Part shown: positions 44,363 to 52,449 of the stretch, one piece after another
Position numbering within the stretch: position 1 is the first letter of the stretch
Layout of the letters: each line of letters starts with the position of its first letter
Origin: Bacillota bacterium
GTDB taxonomy: Bacteria; Bacillota_G; SHA-98; UBA4971
NCBI GenBank assembly: GCA_012512055.1
Contig: JAAZEW010000093.1
Span: forward strand, 1 to 59,331
Direction: 5' to 3'
Length of the DNA: 59,331 nt
Notes under the pieces: generated by a model
Databases searched by the model: none
Told to the model about the DNA's origin: nothing
What the model saw: only the letters and a program-made list of their open reading frames with translations
Position numbers and translations under genes: made by a program

Positions 44363-45316
44363 CTATGTTCCAATTCGGTCTATTGCCCTGACGGCAGCGT
44401 GGGCGATGTCGTCTCTTGTCAAGCAATAAGCCTGCATTAGCTCATCTGGCGTACCTGACTGCCCGAAAACGTCGCGTATTCCAACCCTCTCTATAGGAAC
44501 GGGGCACATCTCGCCTGCAACCTCGCAAACCGCGCTCCCTAATCCTCCGATAATACTATGTTCCTCAGCAGTCACTATGGCACCGGTTTCTTTAGCAGCC
44601 GCAACCACTGCATCGACATGGACAGGCTTAATCGTAGCCATGTTGAGCACTCTGGCCAAGATCCCTCTTTTCGCCAAGATCTCCGCTGCTTCCAGGCTTA
44701 CGGATACCATTACGCCGCAGGCGATTATCGTCACGTCTTTGCCTTCACGAAGAGTCGAGGCTTTTCCTATCTGAAACTTGTAGCCTTCATCGAACAGCAC
44801 AGGCACAGGGCTTCTGCCTGTACGAATGTATACAGGCCCTTCGTGACGGGCTGCTGCGAAGACCGCTTGTTCCGTTTCCTCGGCGTCAGCAGGGACAATC
44901 ACTGTCATTCCCGGGATCACCCTCATAAGAGCAATATCCTCAATGGATTGATGGGATGCTCCGTCCTCACCTACAGTGATACCTCCGTGACTTGCCCCTA
45001 TCTTCACGTTCAACCTGCCATATCCTGCGGTCTGCCTCACCTGGTCAAAGGCTCGGCCCGATGCAAATATCGCAAACGAGCTTGCGAACGGAATCTTCCC
45101 TGAGGCTGCGAGGCCTGCAGCAGTCCCCATCATGTCAGCCTCGGCTATCCCCATCTGCATGAACCTCTCAGGGAACCTCTTGGCAAACCCGTCCGTTTTG
45201 GTGGATTTGGAAAGATCTGCATCAAGGACTACCACATCAGGATTGAGCTCCCCCAGTTTTACCAAGGCTTTCCCGTATGCGGCTCGAGTCGCTATCTTCT
45301 GTGGCGCATCTGTCAT
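44363..45316 (-). CDS. Transketolase, C-terminal subunit
   Basis: A 317-residue half-transketolase carrying the pyrimidine-binding and C-terminal domains (GIAEADMMGTAAGLAASGKIPF, HGGITVGEDGASHQSIEDIAL, AEEHSIIGGLGSAV). It pairs with the N-terminal subunit encoded just upstream to form the complete TPP enzyme of the non-oxidative pentose phosphate pathway. ATG at 45316 follows AGGGGGATAAGACAGC. The 193-bp gap from its partner is filled largely by a 108-bp mobile element. Confidence 0.93.
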   Translation of the reverse strand: MTDAPQKIATRAAYGKALVKLGELNPDVVVLDADLSKSTKTDGFAKRFPERFMQMGIAEADMMGTAAGLAASGKIPFASSFAIFASGRAFDQVRQTAGYGRLNVKIGASHGGITVGEDGASHQSIEDIALMRVIPGMTVIVPADAEETEQAVFAAARHEGPVYIRTGRSPVPVLFDEGYKFQIGKASTLREGKDVTIIACGVMVSVSLEAAEILAKRGILARVLNMATIKPVHVDAVVAAAKETGAIVTAEEHSIIGGLGSAVCEVAGEMCPVPIERVGIRDVFGQSGTPDELMQAYCLTRDDIAHAAVRAIDRIGT

Positions 45317-45390
45317 GCTGTCTTATCCCCCTGTCTATTCTTTAGTTCAGATCCATCATAAAAGAAAACTGCCATGCAACCTAAGTATGA

Positions 45391-45510
45391 GTTCATGAGA
45401 CCGTTGATTTCTCCCACATTATGTTAACGCAGCTCGCTTGAATCGCAAAAACCGGTCGCCGCCTTCGGCGAAACTGGCAGCTACTGGAGAAGTTCAACGG
45501 TCTCGTTCAT
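45391..45510. mobile_element. MITE-like element, copy A (108 bp) with 6-bp target duplication
   Basis: The element spans 45397-45504. Its ends are inverted repeats: GAGACCGTTGATTTCTC at the left and, read inward from the right, GAGACCGTTGAACTTCTC. It is flanked by perfect GTTCAT duplications (45391-45396 and 45505-45510). The right duplication abuts the stop codon of the transketolase N-terminal gene. It has no coding capacity. It aligns without gaps to copy B, in the opposite orientation, at 91 of 108 positions. Confidence 0.88.
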
Positions 45511-46364
45511 TAGGTTTCGCTCGTTTTCCGACTGTCTTGGAAGGAAGCCTCCAAATAACTTATCGCTTCTTCCGCCTGCTCTCTCGACGGAGCCTTGCCA
45601 TGCCAATCCGCGATATTCTCCATGAACGGAACGCCTTTCCCTTTGATTGTGTGAGCCACTGCCATCGTGGGCTTTCCCTTAGTTGCCCTCGCTTCCTCAC
45701 AAGCCGCATGAATCGCCTGGATATCATGGCCGTCTATCTCGAGCACATGCCAACCGAATGCCCGCCACCTCGCAGCCGGTTCCGTAAATGATTTCACATC
45801 TGTCACCCTGCCGTCAATCTGCAAGCCGTTATAGTCAAGAAACACCATAAGATTGTCAAGCTTATGGTGGACGGAAGTCATTGATGCCTCCCATATCTGC
45901 CCTTCCTGTGACTCTCCGTCCCCAATGATCACGTACACTCTCGTTGGACGCTTGTCAAGTCTCGCAGCAATCGCCATACCGTTTGCTGCGGACAATCCCT
46001 GGCCCAGAGATCCTGTGGACATTTCCACTCCGGGAACGTGTCTCATACTGGGATGGCCCTGCAACCGGCTTCCGAATTTCCTGAGAGTTGCCAGTTCTTC
46101 TTTGTCTATGAAGCCTGCCTCAGCCAGAGTCGCGTATAGGGCAGGAGCTGCATGGCCTTTTGACATGACAAACCTGTCCCTCTCAGGCCATGTTGGATTC
46201 TTGGAGTCGATTCTCATTTCCTTGAAGTAAAGAGTCGCCGTAATGTCAGCGACTGAGAGGGATCCACCGGGATGGCCGGATCCTGCCGCTGCTATGGATT
46301 TCACAATGCCTAATCTGATACGTTGGGCTATACGTTCCAATTCCCTCGTTTCCTCTTTCGTCAA
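45510..46364 (-). CDS. Transketolase, N-terminal (TPP-binding) subunit
   Basis: A 284-residue half-transketolase with the TPP pyrophosphate-binding domain. GSGHPGGSLSVADI, KGHAAPALYATLAEAG, GSLGQGLSAANGMA and the TPP motif GDGESQEGQIWEA leading to LDYN are present. TTG at 46364 is preceded by GGGAGTGAGG. Its stop codon overlaps the target duplication of MITE copy A, and its upstream region holds a relic of a second copy of its own 3' end. Its partner gene lies downstream beyond the MITE. Confidence 0.94.
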   Translation of the reverse strand: MTKEETRELERIAQRIRLGIVKSIAAAGSGHPGGSLSVADITATLYFKEMRIDSKNPTWPERDRFVMSKGHAAPALYATLAEAGFIDKEELATLRKFGSRLQGHPSMRHVPGVEMSTGSLGQGLSAANGMAIAARLDKRPTRVYVIIGDGESQEGQIWEASMTSVHHKLDNLMVFLDYNGLQIDGRVTDVKSFTEPAARWRAFGWHVLEIDGHDIQAIHAACEEARATKGKPTMAVAHTIKGKGVPFMENIADWHGKAPSREQAEEAISYLEASFQDSRKTSET

Positions 46365-46412
46365 TTACCTCACTCCCTGATGCTAAGTATACCTGGATAA
46401 CCCATGCAGGCA

Positions 46413-46458
46413 CTATGTATGAGCTCATTAGTTTTCGCTCGTTTTCCGATTGTCTTGG
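46413..46458 (-). pseudogene. Relic of a duplicated transketolase N-subunit 3' end, with empty MITE site
   Basis: On the minus strand this encodes QDNRKTSEN and a stop, matching the last codons QDSRKTSET and stop of the intact gene downstream. The match continues past the stop: CTATGTATGAGCTCATTAG here against CTAAGTATGAGTTCATTAG in the intact locus once MITE copy A and one GTTCAT are removed. It is therefore a remnant of a tandem duplication that preserves the site without the insertion. Confidence 0.75.
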
Positions 46459-46503
46459 GTGGCCCCGCACGGTACGTACGCTTTCCAGAGCGGGCGATTA
46501 CTT

Positions 46504-46623
46504 ATGGCGGAAACCGTTGGACTTGTCCAGTAACCGCTGGTTTCGCCGAAGACGTCGGCCGGTTTTTGCGATTCGGGCGGGCTGTGTTAACATAATATGG
46601 GAGAGAACAACGGTCTCATGGCG
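46504..46623. mobile_element. MITE-like element, copy B (108 bp) with 6-bp target duplication
   Basis: The element spans 46510-46617 and is the same length as copy A, in opposite orientation. One end reads GAGACCGTTGTTCTCTC (inward from 46617) and the other is worn to GAAACCGTTGGACTTGTC. Perfect ATGGCG duplications flank it (46504-46509 and 46618-46623). It lies just after the wecG stop codon. Confidence 0.87.
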
Positions 46624-46629
46624 ATCTAC

Positions 46630-47355
46630 TTAGGGCAGCCTTTCCCGAATCACTCTTACAACAAACCGAGGCAAAGCCAGCATACGCACAAACCTCGTAG
46701 GCTGACACGCAAGACGAAACAGCCACTCAAGGCCGCACCGCCCCATCCAGTCGGGCGCCCGCTTCACCTTGCCTGCCAGGACATTGAAACTGCCCCCAAC
46801 GCCTATGCATGTAGCCGCCGATATGTTTCTCTTATTCCTTGCAATCCAAAAATCCTGCCTCGGCGCGCCCATTCCGACAAAAACGAGACGAGCCTTTCGG
46901 GAATTAATCTCCTCTATGACCGAGGCTTCTTCTTCCTCGTCAAAGAACCCGTGATGAGTTCCGACCACAATCAAGCCTGGCAATCCTCTTTTTGCACACT
47001 TAGCTGCCTCCTCTGCTACGCCGGGTTCAGCTCCCAAGAAAAACACAGGCCAATGGTGGCCTGCCGCACATACAAGCAATTCCTGCATCAAATCGAATCC
47101 GGCCACCCTTTCAGGCAGCGAACACCCAAGAACCCGGGAAGCCCAGACAATGCCGGCGCCGTCAGGGACCACCAGGTCAGCCTGGCAAATAACCTCTGCA
47201 AGCTCTGAATTCTCCTGGGCTGTCATGGCAATCTCTGAGTTTAGGGTCACTATCTGGCATGTCCTATTCGCTGACACAAACTCCCTGACACGCGCCACAG
47301 CCCCTGCCATATCCACCCGGTCCACCGGAAGGCCGAGAATATTGATTCGCTCCAC
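46630..47355 (-). CDS. WecG/TagA/CpsF family glycosyltransferase
   Basis: A GT26 enzyme of about 241 residues that adds N-acetylmannosamine (or a related sugar) to undecaprenyl-PP-GlcNAc in wall polymer synthesis. Conserved blocks are TLNSEIAM, VVPDGAGIVWASRVLG, FFLGAEPGVAEEAAK and FVGMGAPRQDFWI. GTG at 47355 lies behind GGAGGGGCTGTT and is preferred over ATG at 47373. It follows csaB with overlap at the longer start, in a surface-polymer cluster. Confidence 0.92.
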   Translation of the reverse strand: MERINILGLPVDRVDMAGAVARVREFVSANRTCQIVTLNSEIAMTAQENSELAEVICQADLVVPDGAGIVWASRVLGCSLPERVAGFDLMQELLVCAAGHHWPVFFLGAEPGVAEEAAKCAKRGLPGLIVVGTHHGFFDEEEEASVIEEINSRKARLVFVGMGAPRQDFWIARNKRNISAATCIGVGGSFNVLAGKVKRAPDWMGRCGLEWLFRLACQPTRFVRMLALPRFVVRVIRERLP

Positions 47356-47369
47356 AACAGCCCCTCCTG

Positions 47370-48476
47370 TCATGGCCTTGATTGCTTCTTTGCGGTATTA
47401 ACCGCCAGGTGAGCCACGTGTTTTGCAGATTCGCCCAGCTTTGGGGCAAGGGCCGAGAGATTTGCTTTCATCTCTTCCCGCCTGTTCCAAGCATCCTTCA
47501 CATGTCCGGAGAATGAGTCTATGTCACGTTGTCTTCTGGAGAGTCCCGGTTTCTCGCCTGCGATTGAAAGCAAGCCGTCGACTTTCGGGTCGTATGACAG
47601 GGCGACAAAGGGAGTAGCCGTAGCCACGGCAAATACAAGCGCGTGATATCTCATACCGATGACGAAATCTGCATCTTCTATAAGAGACATGATTTCCCCG
47701 GGTGAAGCAGGACAATCCCACATGTATGCCCTCTCCTGCATCACTTCGATGCACGCCTGGCATATAGGAGCATCCTGTGCCTTATGGAACGGAACATACA
47801 CGATGGTTGCGCCATGTGTCTTCACCAAGTCATCGCAGGCTGAAGCCACGGCTTGAATATACCGGGGAACAGCAAGCCAAGGACGCACAGACACTATCAC
47901 CAACGTGCGCCCTTCGGTAGGAATTTCACAAGCCTTCAGGAAGTCACGACCCTTCCCCCGCCTGTAGCAGGGCTTAAGCCCGAAGGCCGGGTCTGCTGCC
48001 ACATGCATCTCTGGCTTGGTGACACCTATCGATTGAAGAAGTGCAAGTGACGGCATATCCCTGACAGTGATGGTGTCCACAAGGTTTCCTACAGTCTTCA
48101 CCAGGAACTTGCTGAAGTTCAGGTTCAAAGGCCCAATCCCCTGAGCATAGAAAAACACAGGCTTCTTCATGGCTTTCGCCAAGGTTACCAGGCCCAAGTA
48201 ATATGGAACTGATCGGAAACTCGTCACATCCTGGAGGAGTCCTCCGCCACCGCTGATGAATAGGTCAGCGTCGCGAAGTTCCCTGGATATCCCCAAGATG
48301 TCATTCCTGTTGACTGCGGAGACATTGTGAAGCTTCTTTGTAAGAATAGGATCCTTTGACAAGACCACTATCTCCGAGCCATGAGCCTCCTCTGTCAGGT
48401 GCTGAATCATAGCCGCCAGAATGGCCTCATCACCTATGTTCCGGAATCCGAAGTAACCTGAAACGACAAACTTCAT
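47370..48476 (-). CDS. csaB: Polysaccharide pyruvyl transferase CsaB
   Basis: About 368 residues. It adds pyruvate ketals to secondary wall polymer, creating the anchor for S-layer homology domains. Conserved blocks are GYFGFRNIGDEAILAAMI, FISGGGGLLQDVTS, YYLGLVTLAKAMKKPVFFYAQGIGP and the C-terminal VIGMRYHALVFA with a conserved His. ATG at 48476 overlaps the DUF5693 stop as ATGA; open frame further upstream runs through the DUF5693 gene and is not coding. Confidence 0.93.
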   Translation of the reverse strand: MKFVVSGYFGFRNIGDEAILAAMIQHLTEEAHGSEIVVLSKDPILTKKLHNVSAVNRNDILGISRELRDADLFISGGGGLLQDVTSFRSVPYYLGLVTLAKAMKKPVFFYAQGIGPLNLNFSKFLVKTVGNLVDTITVRDMPSLALLQSIGVTKPEMHVAADPAFGLKPCYRRGKGRDFLKACEIPTEGRTLVIVSVRPWLAVPRYIQAVASACDDLVKTHGATIVYVPFHKAQDAPICQACIEVMQERAYMWDCPASPGEIMSLIEDADFVIGMRYHALVFAVATATPFVALSYDPKVDGLLSIAGEKPGLSRRQRDIDSFSGHVKDAWNRREEMKANLSALAPKLGESAKHVAHLAVNTAKKQSRP

Positions 48477-50533
48477 TCTCCGAAGCGTTCCTCCCCCGGG
48501 ACTTGTCGACGAGATCCCGCCTTCTTGGAAAAGTAGATGAATACCCCGCTGATGACAATCGCAATTATCCCGCCGAGAACCAGCCCGTAGAACGTCCTCT
48601 GAAGAGTTGCCATAATCGGGGTGTGTATGTGCGAAAACGTATTTACCATGGATATTTGCCCTATGCACCCGATGAGCACAAGCGGCAGACTGAGCCTAAA
48701 ATAACCTGAAAGCGCTAATGTAGCAGCAAGCAATAATGCAGGGTGCCCTATGAGAAACTCCTTTGTCCTCGGACGGAACACCAGCAAACCCTCGAGAAAC
48801 CGCCTCATTCCCTCATCAAATTGGGGAATTGGCAGACCGAGATAGAAGTTGCCTGTTCGCAGAATATATACGAGGCCGCCCAATGCCACCACGGCAAGGG
48901 CGAGCACATGCCATATACGCAGGGGCTCCATGAGCAAATCCCTTATTGAGGCAGTAAAGCCATGGCCTGAGTCATCATGGAATTGCTCCCATCCTGCCAG
49001 ATACCTCCAACATATAACAACTCCCAGGACAATCGGTACGGCATGGGCAGCCTTTACCCCGATGAACTTGTCAAGAGACAACATGAACGTCCCGCTGGAA
49101 AGGGTGCCTGCAACAAGGAGCCCTCCTACAATAGATATGGCTGAGGCTTCCAGCCACAACAAGACGGCATCCTTCAAGTGCGCACCTTCTCCGGTATGTC
49201 CTTTCCACAGTGATTTAGAGTACAATGCGCTCACTGCGAGAATCGGAAACACTATCGCCCCACCCAAGGCTACAAGCTGCCTCATCAAGGTTGCATACCC
49301 GGTTGACAGTAAAGCCGAGTAGAAAATGATCCCCAGCCCGAACAAGCCTAACTCGACAACAGGCGGGACTGAGAACAAGGTGTCAAGAAGCATAAACGCA
49401 GCAGCCAAAATACCGATGCCAACTATGGCAATGAAGAATCTACCGGGAGTGTAGTCCTGAGACGGCCTGCCTTGTCCTACGGAAAACCCTGATTTCTCAA
49501 GCTCGTCACGAATTGCCTGAACGTAGCCAAGATTCTTGTCAATAGCCCCGGCGTCTCCTATTTCCGCAGGGAAAGGCCGGATATACATGACCCTCATGTT
49601 GCGCTCACGCGCTGCGCGCGCGAACCTCTCCACAGCCTTATCAAAAGGAATCTTCTCCATTTCCCGTTCCGTAATACTGTGAACCCTTATCACTCCCGCG
49701 CCCATTAGACGGGCAAATCGACTGTCTCCGACCTGAGACGCGAATTCCACCTGTCCGAAATTCATGGAATTCAGCAGCATCAGGTCTCTGACATCGCTCA
49801 GGTAGTCAGGGTACCCAAGGACCTCCATGCCCTCGAATATTACAAGACTGATGTTCTCCCTATGGGGAATTCGGTTGAAGAAGAATCCGATCTTGTGCGG
49901 AGTTACACCAGGATAGTTTCGAAGCCTTGCCACAATGCGAAGTCCTGCTTCATTGACCTGACGGGCAGTGCCTGTATCCAGCCCGATATTGACCTTCTCC
50001 AAGTCCTGAACGCCTCTGGCAGTCTCAAGGAATGACCCCAGGCGCTTAGATGAGAAAGTGGAAATGCGCTCCCCTTCAAGCCTGACAGGTAGGATTTCAA
50101 CCAGGTCCTGAAAAATCTCCTGGTCTCCGGGAAACAGATACGAGTTACCGGCATACAGGCGCAACTCATCTATCATCTGCCTGAGCACGGGATCACTTAA
50201 AGGGGACAGTCTGTCGTAATCAAGAATCTGTCTGCCGCTGAACGCATACACCTGTCCTAAGGCTGCAATGTCCTTAATAGTATTCTCACCTACAGCGACA
50301 GACGTGAGTCCTCTGTCTCGCGCCTGCCGCAAAAAGGTATCCAGCGGATAATCTGCGTTCCGGCACAGTAGCTCAGCCGCTCGATAATCCATAACCAACT
50401 CTACGGTATTATTGGACTTCTCAACCTGCCCTCTTCCCCACAGTATGACAATGGCAGATACCACCGCTGCAACTAACATCCACACCCAAAGGTTTTTGAC
50501 TCGTCTGGGTCCGGCCACAGAGCTCCACCCCAT
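48473..50533 (-). CDS. DUF5693 family membrane protein
   Basis: A 686-residue protein. One N-terminal helix (VWMLVAAVVSAIVILWG) is followed by an extracytoplasmic domain of about 340 residues (LDTFLRQARDRGLTSVAVGENTIKDI, RPFPAEIG) and then eight to nine membrane helices. This is the DUF5693 layout, and the family is usually encoded beside csaB, as here. Function is unknown; export or assembly of pyruvylated wall polymer is a guess. The start is not well defined; the ATG at 50533 has a weak ribosome site. Confidence 0.85.
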   Translation of the reverse strand: MGWSSVAGPRRVKNLWVWMLVAAVVSAIVILWGRGQVEKSNNTVELVMDYRAAELLCRNADYPLDTFLRQARDRGLTSVAVGENTIKDIAALGQVYAFSGRQILDYDRLSPLSDPVLRQMIDELRLYAGNSYLFPGDQEIFQDLVEILPVRLEGERISTFSSKRLGSFLETARGVQDLEKVNIGLDTGTARQVNEAGLRIVARLRNYPGVTPHKIGFFFNRIPHRENISLVIFEGMEVLGYPDYLSDVRDLMLLNSMNFGQVEFASQVGDSRFARLMGAGVIRVHSITEREMEKIPFDKAVERFARAARERNMRVMYIRPFPAEIGDAGAIDKNLGYVQAIRDELEKSGFSVGQGRPSQDYTPGRFFIAIVGIGILAAAFMLLDTLFSVPPVVELGLFGLGIIFYSALLSTGYATLMRQLVALGGAIVFPILAVSALYSKSLWKGHTGEGAHLKDAVLLWLEASAISIVGGLLVAGTLSSGTFMLSLDKFIGVKAAHAVPIVLGVVICWRYLAGWEQFHDDSGHGFTASIRDLLMEPLRIWHVLALAVVALGGLVYILRTGNFYLGLPIPQFDEGMRRFLEGLLVFRPRTKEFLIGHPALLLAATLALSGYFRLSLPLVLIGCIGQISMVNTFSHIHTPIMATLQRTFYGLVLGGIIAIVISGVFIYFSKKAGSRRQVPGEERFGE

Positions 50534-50567
50534 CTCATGCAGCGCCTATCGTACGAGCGCGCTTTTC

Positions 50568-51320
50568 CTATGTGCTCTCGCCGGTGTCATCCGGCGTCCT
50601 CCCAACAATACGCACAATTCCATCTTCCATATTTATCTCACTGATAATCACTGGAATCGGAAGGCTGGACATGTCCAGCGAAAAATCAAGACCTCTCATC
50701 AACCCGTCCCTGATAATGGAAGGGAGTCTGGCACCGCCCAGATGTATATTTTTGATTTCATAACTGAGGCGAGTGCCGTTTTGATCCGCAACGAATTCTC
50801 CGTCAAGACTCACAGGGATATCGATACCGGCAACACTCACATCACCTTTGATCGAAACCCGGCCCGGGCTCAACTCAACAAGCACAGATTTCGGCACACC
50901 CTTGAGCACGTTGACATACCTATTGAGATCATCCTGGCTAATCACTAACTCGGCACGGCCTTGTCCGACATGGGATAAAGAAAAACGGCTTTCGTCTCTG
51001 AGCGCCTGCATATCGATGAGAATGTCACTTGCATCAACCATGAGAGATTCAATCCTCAGCCCCTCTATGAGAAGGCCTCTGCAATTCATGCTTACAGACT
51101 TGACCTTGCCGTAGGAAATCAGGTTAATTGCAGGAAATGATCTCAATCGAACTCTGACGCAATCAACACTGTCCACGCTTGACCGTATTGCATTCTCCAG
51201 TCTGGACGCGATTACGTGCGGAATTGCCAATTCCAAAACTAGTACTGCACCTAAGCCGATAATCAAAGCGATTATGATTGGCGGAAGGCTCTCTGTTCTC
51301 AGGTTTGTCAGCCCGGACAT
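50568..51320 (-). CDS. DUF2993 (LmeA-like) lipid-binding family protein
   Basis: A 250-residue protein with one N-terminal membrane anchor (IIIALIIGLGAVLVLELAIP) and an extracytoplasmic DUF2993 domain (LENAIRSSVDSVDCVRVRLRSFP, VKSVSMNCRGLLIEGLRIESL, ELVISQDDLNRYVN). The family includes mycobacterial LmeA, which binds phospholipid and affects wall lipoglycan. ATG at 51320 follows AAAGGAGTCCTAGG. It lies 13 bp after prfB and 34 bp before the DUF5693 gene. Confidence 0.85.
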   Translation of the reverse strand: MSGLTNLRTESLPPIIIALIIGLGAVLVLELAIPHVIASRLENAIRSSVDSVDCVRVRLRSFPAINLISYGKVKSVSMNCRGLLIEGLRIESLMVDASDILIDMQALRDESRFSLSHVGQGRAELVISQDDLNRYVNVLKGVPKSVLVELSPGRVSIKGDVSVAGIDIPVSLDGEFVADQNGTRLSYEIKNIHLGGARLPSIIRDGLMRGLDFSLDMSSLPIPVIISEINMEDGIVRIVGRTPDDTGEST

Positions 51321-51333
51321 CCTAGGACTCCTT

Positions 51334-52444
51334 TCACGATTCGGTCATCTTCGCCTTGACCCTAAGATAAGCCTCGATAAACTCGTCAATCTCACCGTCC
51401 ATGACTGCCTGGACATTCCCTGTCTCAACTCCGGTCCGATGGTCTTTCACCATAGTGTAAGGCTGGAACACATATGATCTTATCTGACTCCCCCAGGCAA
51501 TCTCCCTTTGCTCCCCTTGAAGCTCACCGAGTCTCTTTTCCTTCTCAGCCTCAAGGCGTTCGAACAGTCTGGCCTTTAGGATCCTCATTGCAGTGATCCT
51601 ATTCTGATATTGAGATCGCTCATTTTGGCACTGCACGATTATCCCGGTAGGGATATGAGTTATCCTCACGGCTGACTCCGTCTTGTTCACATGTTGCCCG
51701 CCTGCTCCGCCTGATTTGTACGTATCCACCTTCAAGTCCTCAGGATCTATTTCAATCTCCACATCCTCAGGAATCTCAGGGATTACGTCAACAGACGCAA
51801 ATGAAGTATGCCGTCTGGCATTTGCATCAAAAGGGGAAATTCTGACGAGTCGATGCACCCCTTTTTCAGCCTTCAGGTACCCAAAGGCGCATCTCCCGCT
51901 AACCAGGACTGTAACGCTTTTGATTCCGGCTTCATCTCCGGGGAGGCAATCTGTAATCTCAGTAGTGTACCCGCTCTTTTCAGCCCATTTCAGGTACATG
52001 CGAAGAAGCATCTCCGCCCAATCCTGGGACTCCGTCCCCCCTGCCCCGGGGTGTATCGACAGTATGGCATCAGATTCGTCGTACTCACCGCTTAGCAGGT
52101 GAGCCACTTCAAGCTGTGAGACAACTCTTTCTAAAGACTTGACGCCTTCTTCAATCTCGCCTTCGACTGAATTGTCCCCCTCTTCTATTCCCAGCGTCAG
52201 AAGCGTCCAAAGATCCTCGGCTTGGGCCATTGTATCTTTCCACGATTCAACGCCTTCCTTAAGTCTGCTTACTCGCTGCAGTATCTTCTTTGCGTCTTCC
52301 GGCTCGTCCCAGAATCCGGGATCTGCCATTATCTCTTCAAGGCCTTTGAGTTGCTCTGACTTCGCATCAATCTCAAAGATAACCCCTCATCTTCTCCACT
52401 CTGCCCTTGAGCTCCGCCAAGACCGGCCTAATCTCACTGAGCAC
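51334..52444 (-). CDS. prfB: Peptide chain release factor 2, with programmed +1 frameshift
   Basis: The reading begins with GTG at 52444 (LSEIRPVLAELKGRVEKMRGYL) and meets an in-frame TGA at 52375-52373. The slippery site is AGGGGTTATCTTTGAG, the classic RF2 autoregulatory signal with an internal Shine-Dalgarno-like AGGGG. A +1 shift resumes at GAG (52374) and yields about 369 residues in all, normal for RF2. The anticodon-like SPF tripeptide (VRISPFDANARR) and the GGQ motif (SGGAGGQHVNKTES) are intact. The gene starts 5 bp after the secA stop, as in Bacillus. A simple caller would start it too late at 52329. Confidence 0.96.
52373..52388 (-). promoter_or_regulatory. RF2 recoding site
   Basis: AGGGGTTATCTTTGAG on the minus strand: SD-like AGGGG, slippery CTT, stop TGA. 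When RF2 is scarce the ribosome slips +1 and makes more RF2. Confidence 0.93.
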
Positions 52445-52449
52445 GTTAG

